Assembly: GCA_036723735.1 (NCBI GenBank)
Contig: DAIMGT010000017.1
Span: 1-54,316, forward strand
From: UBA4656 sp002405525
GTDB lineage: Bacteria > Pseudomonadota > Gammaproteobacteria > Xanthomonadales > Ahniellaceae
Length of the DNA stretch: 54,316 nt
Direction: 5' to 3'
Shown here: one piece after another, positions 42,143 through 52,047 of the stretch
Layout of the letters: each line of letters opens with the position of its first letter
Position numbering within the stretch: position 1 is the first letter of the stretch
Made by a program: the position numbers and the translations under genes
The notes under the pieces: model-generated
What the model was told of the DNA's origin: nothing
The model's input: the letters and a program-made list of their open reading frames with translations, nothing else
Database searches by the model: none

Positions 42143-43894
42143 ATGCGAAGCCTCCCATCCGCTTTGCTCCTGCTTCCGCTCTCCGTCGCCCTGGTCGCTT
42201 GCGGGCGCACGCCGGAGCCGCCCGCGCCCGTGCCGACGCCGGCCACCACCGGATCCTTCTACGGCACGCTGGCGCCGATCGCCGCCAAGCCGGTCTATTT
42301 CGTGGTCACCGACCGCTTCGCCAACGGCGATCCGTCGAACGACCAGCGCGACCAGGGCGGCGCGCATCCGACCTGGGACCTGCCGCTGCGCAACGAGGAC
42401 GGCTCGCTGTCGCTCGGCCCCGATGGCACCGGCGACCATCTCGGATATCTCGGGGGCGACTTCAGGGGCGTGCTCGATCACGCGGCCCACATCCGCGGCA
42501 TGGGGTTCGGCGCGGTGTGGATCACGCCGATCGTCGACAATCCCGACCAGTCGTTCACCGGCGGTCGGCGACCGACGCCGACCTCGTTCCTCACCGACCA
42601 GGGCAAGAGCGGCTACCACGGCTACTGGGGCATCAACTTCTGGCGCCTCGACGAGCACCTGCCGAGTGAAGGCCTCGACTTCCGCGCGTTCACCGCCGGC
42701 ATGAAGGCGCAGGGCCTCGACATCGTGCTCGACGTGGTGGCCAACCACGGCTCGCCGGCCTACACGATGCCGGTGGCGCAGCCACAGTTCGGCCAGTTGT
42801 TCGATGCCGAAGGCACGCTGATCGCCGATCACCAGAACCTGCCGCCGGGCCAGCTCGACCCGAAGGGCAATCCGCTGCATGCGTTCTACAGCGCCAAGCC
42901 CGACCTGGCCGAATTGTCGGACCTCGATCACACGAACCCGGCGGTGATGGATTACCTCGTGGGCTCGACCCTGCATTGGCTGGAGCAGGGCGCGTCGGCG
43001 CTGCGCCTCGACACCATGAAGCACGTGCCCTTCAGCGCCTGGGCCGAGTACACGCGCCGCATCCGCGAGAAGCACCCGGGCCTGTTCATGTTCGGCGAGG
43101 TGTTCGTGCCCGAGGACGACCCGGATCCGATGGCCACGCTGGCCGAGTTCACCAAGCCGGAGAACGGCGGCGTCTCGGTGCTCGATTTCCCGCAGATGCG
43201 CGCCATGGTGCGCGCCTTCGGGCGCGAGCGCGCCGGTTTCGAGGTGCTGCTGCCCTGGCTGGCGCTGCAGGACGGGCCGTACGCGAACGCCTACGAACTG
43301 ATGACCTTCTACGACAACCACGACGTGCGGCGCCTGGACGCCGACGACGCCGGGTTCATCGACGCCCACCACTGGCTTTTCACCGCGCGCGGCACGCCGG
43401 TCGTCTACTACGGCTCCGAGGTCGGCTTCATGCGCGGGCTCGCGGAGCACCAGGGCAACCGCAACTACTTCGGGGCCGAGCGCATCGCCGCCGCGCAGGG
43501 CCATCCGATCCACGCGGCACTGGTCCGCATCGGCGCGGTGCGCGCGGCATCCATCGCGCTGCAGCGCGGGCTGATGCTGCCGCTGGAGATCGCCGGCGAG
43601 CGCGCGGCGTTCTACCGCGTGTACCAGCACGAGGGCAGCGCGCAGGTCGCGCTGGTGCTGCTCAACAAGGGCGATGCGCCGGCGTCGTTCACGGTCAGTG
43701 AGGCGCTGCAGCCCGGACGCTGGGTGCCGCAACTCGGTGGCGATCCGGTGGACGTGCCCGCCGGCGGCCGCATCGAGGCCAGCGTGCCGCCGCACGGCGC
43801 GCAGGTCTACCTGCTCGACGCACCGGTCACGCTGCCGGCGCTGCGCGAGCGCGCGGCGCGCGCGATGTCCGGGCGTGGCACCGCGGCGGACTGA
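42143..43894 (+). CDS. Lipoprotein alpha-amylase (GH13)
   Basis: 583 aa from ATG 42143 (ribosome site GAGGAA). A lipoprotein signal is clear: LPLSVALVA-C, lipobox LVAC, so the enzyme is membrane-anchored in the periplasm or at the surface. The GH13 barrel has VYFVVTDRFANGDPSND, HIRGMGFGAVWITPI, VLDVVANHGSP, nucleophile Asp in ALRLDTMKHVP, acid/base Glu in FMFGEVF, and YDNHDVRR. A C-terminal beta domain (LLNKGDAPASFTV) is typical. It cuts alpha-1,4-glucans to oligosaccharides that the upstream MFS carrier could import. A strong hairpin follows at 43907. Confidence 0.93.
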   Translation: MRSLPSALLLLPLSVALVACGRTPEPPAPVPTPATTGSFYGTLAPIAAKPVYFVVTDRFANGDPSNDQRDQGGAHPTWDLPLRNEDGSLSLGPDGTGDHLGYLGGDFRGVLDHAAHIRGMGFGAVWITPIVDNPDQSFTGGRRPTPTSFLTDQGKSGYHGYWGINFWRLDEHLPSEGLDFRAFTAGMKAQGLDIVLDVVANHGSPAYTMPVAQPQFGQLFDAEGTLIADHQNLPPGQLDPKGNPLHAFYSAKPDLAELSDLDHTNPAVMDYLVGSTLHWLEQGASALRLDTMKHVPFSAWAEYTRRIREKHPGLFMFGEVFVPEDDPDPMATLAEFTKPENGGVSVLDFPQMRAMVRAFGRERAGFEVLLPWLALQDGPYANAYELMTFYDNHDVRRLDADDAGFIDAHHWLFTARGTPVVYYGSEVGFMRGLAEHQGNRNYFGAERIAAAQGHPIHAALVRIGAVRAASIALQRGLMLPLEIAGERAAFYRVYQHEGSAQVALVLLNKGDAPASFTVSEALQPGRWVPQLGGDPVDVPAGGRIEASVPPHGAQVYLLDAPVTLPALRERAARAMSGRGTAAD

Positions 43895-43906
43895 CCCGGT
43901 CCCCGG

Positions 43907-43935
43907 CGCCACGCGGTCAGCGACCTTGCGTGGCG
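43907..43935. terminator. Strong hairpin between convergent genes
   Basis: CGCCACGC-GGTC-AGC-GACC-TT-GCGTGGCG: a 12-bp, nearly continuous stem with a 3-nt loop, 12 bp after the amylase stop. No U-tract. Its position suits a two-way transcription barrier. Confidence 0.55.
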
Positions 43936-43955
43936 TCAGGGCCTCGCGATGCCAT

Positions 43956-44648
43956 TCAGCCCGGAGCCGACTCGCGCCATGCCTTCAGGTCGACGCCGCG
44001 GACGAGCATCCACAGCGCGAGCGCCGACTCGCCGACCAGCGCGGGCAGCAGCACGATCGCCGCAGTGCCGACGTCGAAGCCGCCGGCCAGGACCAGCATC
44101 GTGCTGTTGACGAGGTAGGCGAGGCCGGCGACCGCCAGCAGCACGCCCAGCGTGCGCGGCAGGAAGCCGCAGCGCACGATCAGCCAGCCGCGCAGCACGC
44201 AGGCGAAGCCGAAGAACACCAGGCCGATGCCGAAGCCATAGGCATGCAGGCGCGTCCAGGCCTCGGCGAGCGCGGCGTCGCCGCTGCCGCCGAAGGCGAG
44301 CATCAGGGGCACCAGCAGGGTGGACTTGTTGCTGACCAGCACCGCCGTCTGCACGAAGTTCAGCCCCGTGGAGACCAGCGCCAGCACCGGATCGACGCGC
44401 CGCAGCAGGAGGTAGAACACCACGATGCACGGCACGTCGAGCACGTGCATGAGGATGTCCCCGGCGATCCCGAGGCGCCACAGCGTCTGCGCTTGCTGGA
44501 TGTTGTCCCAGCTCGCCTGCGGGTCGCCCGGCACCAGCAAGGTGCCGCGCACGGCAAGTTCGCCGAACATGCCGAGCCCGATGATGGCGGCGTACATCAG
44601 GCCCGCCGTGCGCACCCACGGTTGGGGGTTGGTGCGGAACGCGTCCAT
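43956..44648 (-). CDS. DUF4386 family membrane protein
   Basis: 230 aa with about six transmembrane helices. Family features: GLMYAAIIGLGMFGELAVRGTL near the start, then LWRLGIAGDILMHVLDVPCIVVFYLLLRRVDP, LVSTGLNFVQTAVL and LHAYGFGIGLVFFGFACVLRGWLIVR. DUF4386 proteins are inner-membrane proteins of unknown role. It converges on the amylase and is separated from lacI by 112 bp on the same strand. Confidence 0.82.
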   Translation of the reverse strand: MDAFRTNPQPWVRTAGLMYAAIIGLGMFGELAVRGTLLVPGDPQASWDNIQQAQTLWRLGIAGDILMHVLDVPCIVVFYLLLRRVDPVLALVSTGLNFVQTAVLVSNKSTLLVPLMLAFGGSGDAALAEAWTRLHAYGFGIGLVFFGFACVLRGWLIVRCGFLPRTLGVLLAVAGLAYLVNSTMLVLAGGFDVGTAAIVLLPALVGESALALWMLVRGVDLKAWRESAPG

Positions 44649-44760
44649 CGATGGGGTCGCCGTCTGGTGGCCGAGGTCCCATCATGCGCGAATGCATGCC
44701 GGGGCGAGGGTGCCGGAAGGCCCGGCTGCGACACCGCCGGGCGCCGCGGTCGCGCGCGAC

Positions 44761-45786
44761 CTAGGCGCCGCAGGACCTGCGCACCACGAGGCGCGGCGGC
44801 AGCATCCGGCTGGACACGGTCTCGCCGCGCACCTGGCGCAGCACCGTGTCGACCAGCAACTCGCCGGCCTGCTTGGTGTCCTGGATCACGGTGGTCAGCG
44901 GCGGGATGCAGAAGCTCGCCATCGGGATGTCGTCGAAACCGGCCACCGCGACGTGCTGCGGCACGCGCAGGCCGCGCTCGGCCAGCGCGCGGATGGCGCC
45001 GATCGCGAGCAGGTCGCTGGCGGCGAACACGGCATCGACCGCCACGCCGCGCTCCATCAGCTCGGCCAGCGCGCGCGCGCCGGTGAGCTCGGTGGATTCG
45101 TCGGCGTCGACCTGCAGGCGCGGATCGATGCCGATGCCGGCCGCCTGCAGCGCCTCGAGGTGGCCGCGGTAGCGATCGTTGAATTCCGGGAAGCGCGGCG
45201 AGACGTCGCCGATGAAGGCGATGCGGCGATGGCCGCGCGCCAGCAGGTGTTCGGTGATGAGGCGGCCGCCGAGGCGGTTGTCGCAGCCGATCGAGACCTC
45301 GGGCTGGCCGTCCACCACCGCACCCCAGCGCACGAAGTGCGTGCCCTGTTCGACCAGCCGCTCGAAGTTGGCCTTCGAGGCGGTGTAGTCGCCGTAGCCG
45401 AGCAGGATCAGGCCGTCGGCCTTGTGGCTGTCCTGGTAGTCGGCGTGCCAGTCCTCGCTCAGTTGCTGGAACGACACCAGCAGGTCGTAACCCTGTCTCG
45501 CGCACGCGCGGGTGATCGAGCCCAGCATCGACAGGAAGAACGGGTTGATCAGCGAGTCGTCGCTGGTGGGGTCCTCGAACAGCAGCAGCGCGAGCGTCAC
45601 CGAATGCTGGCGGCGCAGGTTGCTGGCGTTCTTGTCGACCTTGTAGTTGAGCTCCTTCGCGATCTGCTGCACGCGCTTGCGCGTCTCCACGCTGACCAGC
45701 GGGCTGCCGCGCAGCGCGCGCGAGACCGTGGCCTGCGAGACGCCGGCGCGGTAGGCGATGTCGAACGAGGTGGCTTTGCCTTTCAT
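44761..45786 (-). CDS. LacI-family transcriptional regulator
   Basis: 341 aa from ATG 45786 (an in-frame ATG at 45870 adds 28 unconserved residues). The N-terminal HTH is FDIAYRAGVSQATVSRALRG, followed by the hinge VQQIAKELNYKVDKNASNLR. A periplasmic-binding-like effector domain fills the rest (GLILLGYGDY, DNRLGGRLITEHLLARGHRRIAFIGD, AVFAASDLLAIGAIRAL, AVAGFDDIPMASFCIPPLTTV). Its place next to eda and the two shared operators at 38810 and 51999 make it the probable regulator of both the Entner-Doudoroff and glycogen genes, with a sugar or sugar phosphate as effector (inference). A half-site CGTATTC lies at 45808-45814, just upstream of its start. Confidence 0.92.
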   Translation of the reverse strand: MKGKATSFDIAYRAGVSQATVSRALRGSPLVSVETRKRVQQIAKELNYKVDKNASNLRRQHSVTLALLLFEDPTSDDSLINPFFLSMLGSITRACARQGYDLLVSFQQLSEDWHADYQDSHKADGLILLGYGDYTASKANFERLVEQGTHFVRWGAVVDGQPEVSIGCDNRLGGRLITEHLLARGHRRIAFIGDVSPRFPEFNDRYRGHLEALQAAGIGIDPRLQVDADESTELTGARALAELMERGVAVDAVFAASDLLAIGAIRALAERGLRVPQHVAVAGFDDIPMASFCIPPLTTVIQDTKQAGELLVDTVLRQVRGETVSSRMLPPRLVVRRSCGA

Positions 45787-46001
45787 ACGCGGGCCGTTGG
45801 GGCGACGCGTATTCTTACGACGTTCGTGCGCCGAGCGGTAGCGGCGGCCGGCGCGGTCGGCCCGGTCCATCGCTCAGGCGCCGGCGCGCGGGCGGAAGCA
45901 GGGCGCCATATGCTGCAACGCAGTAGACGGTGGTTTGCGACTCTCGGCGCGGCAGAACCGATCAGGGATCCGATCGTGCCCGGCGTCGATGCTGCGTTGC
46001 G

Positions 46002-46670
46002 TCATGGGCTTTCACGCGCCGTTCGCAGGGCGGCCGCGGCGCGCGCCAGTGCGCCGATGCGATCCCAGTCGCCGCCGCGAACAGCGTCCGCAGGCACCAT
46101 CCACGAGCCGCCGACGGTGCCGACGTTGGACAGCGCGAGGAACGCCGGCGCGGCGCACACGTCGATGCCGCCGGTGGGACAGAACCGGACCTGCGGAAAG
46201 GGCCCGCCGAAGGCCTTCAGCGCCGCGATACCGCCGGCGGGCACGGCCGGGAAGAACTTGAAGCGGCGGTGGCCGCGGTCGAGGCCCTGCATGATCTCGC
46301 TGGCGGTGGCCACGGCGGGGATGAAGGGGATCGGCGCGCGGTCAGCGGCGTCGTACAGGGCTTGGGTCGCGCCGGGCGCGATCGCGAACGCGGCGCCGGC
46401 CCGCGCCACGGATTCCAGGTCTGCCGCGCACAGCACGGTGCCCGCGCCGACCACCGCCTGCGGCAGTTTACGCGCCAGCCGCGCGATGGCCTCCAGCGCA
46501 CAGGCGGTGCGCAGCGTGACCTCCAGTACCGGCAGTCCCGCCGCCACCAGGATGCGCCCCAGCGGCAGCGCGTCCTCGATGCGCTCGATCGCCAGCACCG
46601 GCATCACCGGCGCGCGATCGAACACGGCGTCGGCCGCCGCGGCGCGTGAATCGGGTGTCCAGTGGTTCAT
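46002..46670 (-). CDS. eda: KDPG/KHG aldolase
   Basis: Splits 2-keto-3-deoxy-6-phosphogluconate into pyruvate and glyceraldehyde-3-phosphate, the last Entner-Doudoroff step. 222 aa. Motifs: PVLAIERIEDALPL, LEVTLRTACALEAI with catalytic Glu, VVGAGTVL, FAIAPG, the Schiff-base lysine in RRFKFFPA, and FCPTGGI. ATG 46670 overlaps the glk stop (ATGA). Last gene of the zwf-pgl-edd-glk-eda unit; the following 215 bp to lacI hold no gene. Confidence 0.95.
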   Translation of the reverse strand: MNHWTPDSRAAAADAVFDRAPVMPVLAIERIEDALPLGRILVAAGLPVLEVTLRTACALEAIARLARKLPQAVVGAGTVLCAADLESVARAGAAFAIAPGATQALYDAADRAPIPFIPAVATASEIMQGLDRGHRRFKFFPAVPAGGIAALKAFGGPFPQVRFCPTGGIDVCAAPAFLALSNVGTVGGSWMVPADAVRGGDWDRIGALARAAAALRTARESP

Positions 46671-47680
46671 GCGCGAGCCTCGTGTCGCAGCGCGACGGCG
46701 GCGCCGAGCAGGCCCGGCATCGGATGGGTGACGACCTGCACCGCCACGCCTTCGAGCAGGGCGGCGAAGCGGCCCTTGGCAAGGAACCGCTCGCGGAAGG
46801 CACTCGCGCGCAGGAAGGGGATGAAGCGCGGCACGATGCCGCCGGCGATGATCACCGTGCGCGCGCCGTGCAGCAGCGCGCAGTCGCCGGCCACGCTGCC
46901 GAGCACCGCGCAGAAGCGCGCCAGGGTGCGCCGCGCCACCGCGTCGCGCCCGTCGAGCGCCGCGGCCACGATCGCGGCCGGGTCGCGCAGCGGGGCGGTC
47001 AGCTGGTCGAGGGCCGGCGAATCGGTGCCGGCGGCGAGTGCGGCGTCGATCTGCGCGATGCCGGCGCCCGACAGCAGGCGCTCGTTGGAAGCACGGCCGT
47101 GGCGGGCGTCCATCCAGCGCGCGATCAGTCTCTCCTCGTCGCCGATCGGCGCAAAGGTGACGTGGCCACCCTCGGTCGCCACCACCTGCCAGCCGCGCGC
47201 GGCATCGCCCACCAGCAGCGCTACGCCGAGCCCGGTGCCCGGACCGAGCACGCTGACCGGCCCCGCGAGCGGCGCCGAGGGCTCGCCGTGCAGGACCTCC
47301 CGGTCGCACGCGCCGAGCGCCGGCACGGCCCAGGCCACGGCGGCGAAATCGTTGAGGATGGTGAGTCGCGACAGGCCGAGTGCGCCGCGAAGTTCCGCGG
47401 TGCTGAACGACCACGCGCGGTTGGTCAGCCGGACCGCATCGCCGGTCACCGGCGAGGCCACCGCGATCGCCGCGCGCGCGGGTCTCGCACCGGTCGCGGC
47501 GAGGTAGTTTTCGGCCGCGTGCTGCAGGCTGGCGAAATCGGCGCAGGACAGGGTACGCTGCTCCAGCAGCACCGGTGCCGCCGCCGAGCGATCGACCAGC
47601 GCGAAGCGTGCGTTGGTGCCGCCGATGTCGGCGACGAGGTCGAGTGGCGCGGCAGGATCGCGGGATCGCACGTTGCTCAT
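46667..47680 (-). CDS. glk: Glucokinase (Glk family)
   Basis: Phosphorylates glucose with ATP to feed Zwf. 337 aa, E. coli Glk type rather than ROK. Motifs: LVADIGGTNARFAL (phosphate 1), ILNDFAAVAWAVPAL with the catalytic Asp, LGPGTGLGVALLV, VATEGGHVTFAP, and IIAGGIVPRF. It lies between edd (160 bp upstream, with an inverted repeat in the gap) and eda (overlapping). Confidence 0.95.
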   Translation of the reverse strand: MSNVRSRDPAAPLDLVADIGGTNARFALVDRSAAAPVLLEQRTLSCADFASLQHAAENYLAATGARPARAAIAVASPVTGDAVRLTNRAWSFSTAELRGALGLSRLTILNDFAAVAWAVPALGACDREVLHGEPSAPLAGPVSVLGPGTGLGVALLVGDAARGWQVVATEGGHVTFAPIGDEERLIARWMDARHGRASNERLLSGAGIAQIDAALAAGTDSPALDQLTAPLRDPAAIVAAALDGRDAVARRTLARFCAVLGSVAGDCALLHGARTVIIAGGIVPRFIPFLRASAFRERFLAKGRFAALLEGVAVQVVTHPMPGLLGAAVALRHEARA

Positions 47681-47703
47681 CGGGTGCCGCCGCAGTGCGG
47701 CCC

Positions 47704-47830
47704 CCTCTCCCCAACCCCTCTCCCACCAGCGGAGAGGGTCTGTTCGGCAACGATCGCGGTGGCCGCGGACAACGGCTGTGCCGCGATCGAGCCCCTCCCC
47801 CCTCGTTGGAGAGGGGTTGGGGAGAATGGG
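47704..47830. repeat. CCCTCTCCCCAACCCC inverted-repeat element inside the Entner-Doudoroff operon
   Basis: Left arm CCTCTCCCCAACCCCTCTCC (47704-47723) pairs with GGAGAGGGGTTGGGGAGAAT (47808-47827) at 18 of 20 positions; short inner inverted pieces lie between. This motif is a common dispersed intergenic repeat in proteobacteria. It occupies most of the edd-glk gap. Confidence 0.7.
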
Positions 47831-47840
47831 CGAACCGGCC

Positions 47841-49661
47841 TCACGCGCCTACCCACAGCGCGCTGCCGCCTTCTTCGGCGGACGTCGCGTGCGCGCGCAT
47901 CAGGCCGAACAGTTCGCGCCCGACGCCGTGCTGGTTGCCGGCCACGTCCACCGGCGCCGGCGCGCGCGCCGCCCATTCGGCGGGATCCACCTTCGCCTCG
48001 AGTGCGCCGCTCTCGGCGCAGATCATGACCACGTCACCGTCGCGCAGTTTCGCGATCGGCCCCTCGCAGGCCGCTTCGGGCACCACGTGGATCGCCGCCA
48101 GCACCTTGCCCGAGGCACCCGACATGCGGCCGTCGGTGAGCAGCGCGACGCGCTGGCCCCGGTCCTGCAGTACGCCGAGTGTGGGCGTGAGCTTGTGCAG
48201 CTCCGGCAGGCCGTTGGCGCGCGGGCCCTGGCCGCGGATCACGGCGACCAGGTCGCCGGCCAGGTCGCCGGCCTTGAACGCGGCGAGCAGTTCGTCCTGC
48301 GATTCGAACACGCGCGCCGGAGCCTCGATGCGCCGGTGCTCCGGCTTGACCGCGCTGACTTTGACCACGGCGCGGCCGAGGTTGCCGGTGAGCCGGCGCA
48401 GTCCGCCGTCGCGGTCGAACGGATCGGTCACCGGTCGTAGCACAGCGGGATCGCGCGTCGCCGACGCGGGCGCGCGCCAGCGCAGCGCGGTGCCGTCCAG
48501 CCATGGCTCTTCCGCCTGTGCCGACAGCGGACCGCCGTGCACGGTGCGGATGTCGTCGTGCAACAGGCCCGCGGCGAGCAGCTCGCGGATCACGAATCCC
48601 AGCCCGCCGGCAGCGTGGAAGTGGTTCACGTCGGCGCTGCCATTGGGGTAGACCCGGGCCAGCAGCGGCGTGTGGCGCGACAGTTCGTCGAGGTCGTCCC
48701 AGTCGATCGTGAGCCCGGCCGCGCGCGCGATCGCCACCAGGTGGATCGCGTGGTTGGTCGAGCCGCCGGTGGCCGCCAGCCCCACCATCGCGTTGACGAT
48801 CGCCTTCTCGTCGATGGTGCGGCCGATCGGTGTGTACTCGGCGCCGAGCGCGGTGATCGCGCAGGCCCGTTCGGCGGTGGCGATCGTGAGCGCGTCGCGC
48901 AGTGGCGTGTTGGGGTTGACGAAGGCCGTGCCCGGCAGGTGCAGGCCCATCAACTCCAGCAGCATCTGGTTGCTGTTGGCGGTGCCGTAGAAGGTGCAGG
49001 TGCCGGGGCCGTGGTAGGACTTCGACTCGGCTTCCAGAAGTTCCTCGCGGGTTGCCTTGCCCTCGGCGTAGGCCTGGCGCACGCGCGCCTTCTCGGCGTT
49101 GGGCAGGCCCGGCGTCATCGGCCCGGCCGGGACCAGGATCGCCGGCAGGTGGCCGAAGGACAGCGCGCCGATCAGGAGCCCGGGCACGATCTTGTCGCAC
49201 ACGCCGAGCAGCAACGTGGCGTCGAACATCTCGTGCGACAGCGAGACCGCGGTCGCCATCGCGATCACGTCGCGCGACCACAGCGAGAGCTCCATGCCGA
49301 TGCGGCCCTGGGTGACGCCGTCGCACATCGCGGGCACGCCGCCGGCGACTTGGGCGGTGGCGCCGCGGTTGCGCGCCGCCATCTTGATCAATTCGGGATA
49401 GTGCAGCATCGGCTGGTGCGCCGAGAGCATGTCGTTGTAGGCGGTGACGATGCCGAGGTTGGGCGCGCGCTGGCCGCGCAGCAGGTCCTTGTCGGCGCCG
49501 CTGGCGGCGAAGCCGTGGGCGAGGTTGCCGCAGGACAGGCGCGCGCGCGCGGTGCCGGCCTCGCGCGCGGCGTCGATCCTCGCGAGATAGGACGCGCGAG
49601 CCGGCGCGGATCGTTCGCGGATCCGAGCGGTGACGCGTTCGACGACGGGGTGCAGGGACAT
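47841..49661 (-). CDS. edd: Phosphogluconate dehydratase
   Basis: Dehydrates 6-phosphogluconate to KDPG; an iron-sulfur enzyme of the IlvD/Edd family, 606 aa. Cluster cysteines occur in GVPAMCDGVTQG, LLLGVCDKIVPG and PGTCTFYGTANSNQ. Other motifs: NLGIVTAYNDMLSAHQP, GLAATGGSTNHAIHL and TDGRMSGASGKV. ATG 49661 shares its A with the pgl stop (TGATG); a GTG one codon earlier is possible. Central enzyme of the operon. Confidence 0.96.
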   Translation of the reverse strand: MSLHPVVERVTARIRERSAPARASYLARIDAAREAGTARARLSCGNLAHGFAASGADKDLLRGQRAPNLGIVTAYNDMLSAHQPMLHYPELIKMAARNRGATAQVAGGVPAMCDGVTQGRIGMELSLWSRDVIAMATAVSLSHEMFDATLLLGVCDKIVPGLLIGALSFGHLPAILVPAGPMTPGLPNAEKARVRQAYAEGKATREELLEAESKSYHGPGTCTFYGTANSNQMLLELMGLHLPGTAFVNPNTPLRDALTIATAERACAITALGAEYTPIGRTIDEKAIVNAMVGLAATGGSTNHAIHLVAIARAAGLTIDWDDLDELSRHTPLLARVYPNGSADVNHFHAAGGLGFVIRELLAAGLLHDDIRTVHGGPLSAQAEEPWLDGTALRWRAPASATRDPAVLRPVTDPFDRDGGLRRLTGNLGRAVVKVSAVKPEHRRIEAPARVFESQDELLAAFKAGDLAGDLVAVIRGQGPRANGLPELHKLTPTLGVLQDRGQRVALLTDGRMSGASGKVLAAIHVVPEAACEGPIAKLRDGDVVMICAESGALEAKVDPAEWAARAPAPVDVAGNQHGVGRELFGLMRAHATSAEEGGSALWVGA

Positions 49662-50376
49662 CACGGACTCCAGTGGATCTCGACCAACGCGCCGGGCGCG
49701 TGCAGCAGGGCGCCGACCGGCAGGTGCTGCGGGTCCGGCGCGCGCTGGGCGCGCTCGAGCACCGCACGCTTGTCGTGGCCGGTGATCGCCAGCAGCACGC
49801 GACGGCTGTGCAGCATGCGGGCCAGCGTCAGGCTGATCCGCGGGTGGGGCCCTGCCGCCGGCATCGGGTCAGGCAGGATCGCCGCCGCCGGACCAGGATT
49901 GGCCGGATCGAGCGCGCGCGCGAGATTCGGCGAGCCGGGGAACAGCGAACCGAAGTGGCCGTCGGTGCCCATGCCCAGCAGGGTGGCGTCGAAGGCTTCC
50001 GTCAGCGCGGCGAGCCCGGCGTCGGCGAACGACGCATCGGGCGCACCGGTCGGGGATTCCGGCACCAGCGGCAGCCAGCGGATGCCTTCGGCGCCGGCGA
50101 AGGCGTCCTGCATCTGGCGCAGGTTGCAGTCGGGATGGTCGCGCGGGACCCAGCGCTCGTCGGACGGCAGCACCACCACCTTCGACCAGTCGCGCCGCTG
50201 GGCGGCGAGCTGGCGGAACACCGGCGGCGAGGTACGACCGCCGGCGAGCGCGACCACGGCGCTGCCGCGCGCGGCCAGCGCGCCGTCGATCGACTCGGCC
50301 AGCCGGGCTGCGACCGCATCGGCCAGGGCGTCGGCGTCGGCGTGTTCGTGTTCGATCCAGGCCATCGCCGCGTGCC

Positions 50377-50380
<4 letters not shown>
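49661..50380 (-). CDS. pgl: 6-phosphogluconolactonase
   Basis: Hydrolyses 6-phosphogluconolactone to 6-phosphogluconate. 239 aa, SOL/DevB type. Motifs: ALAGGRTSPPVFRQLA, LPSDERWVPRDHPDCNLRQM and LGMGTDGHFGSLFPGSPNL. The start is GTG 50380, overlapping the zwf stop (GTGA); ATG 50365 (MAWIEHEHAD) is an alternative that keeps all motifs. Confidence 0.94.
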
Positions 50381-51840
<1,460 letters not shown>

Positions 51841-51998
51841 TGGGGAACCATGCAGGGAGTCGCGCCAGGAACTTCCGGATGAGTCTCCACGCGCGGCGTG
51901 GCGCGGCATGCCGCCCGGACGCGGGAGGCCCGGCGCAGGTGCTTCGAGGACTCGCCCGGCGCCGACAAGCCTAAATGCCGAATCGCAGTCCGTCGGCG

Positions 51999-52012
51999 TG
52001 TATACGATTGCA
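51999..52012. promoter_or_regulatory. LacI-family operator upstream of zwf
   Basis: TGTATACGATTGCA (reverse complement TGCAATCGTATACA), centred on CG. It matches the glgP/SSS site at 12 of 14 positions and lies about 25 bp upstream of the candidate -10 TAGGCT, a geometry similar to that at glgP. Confidence 0.65.
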
Positions 52013-52047
52013 GGGCAAGGCACGCGCCAAGGGTGACCCGACGGGCC

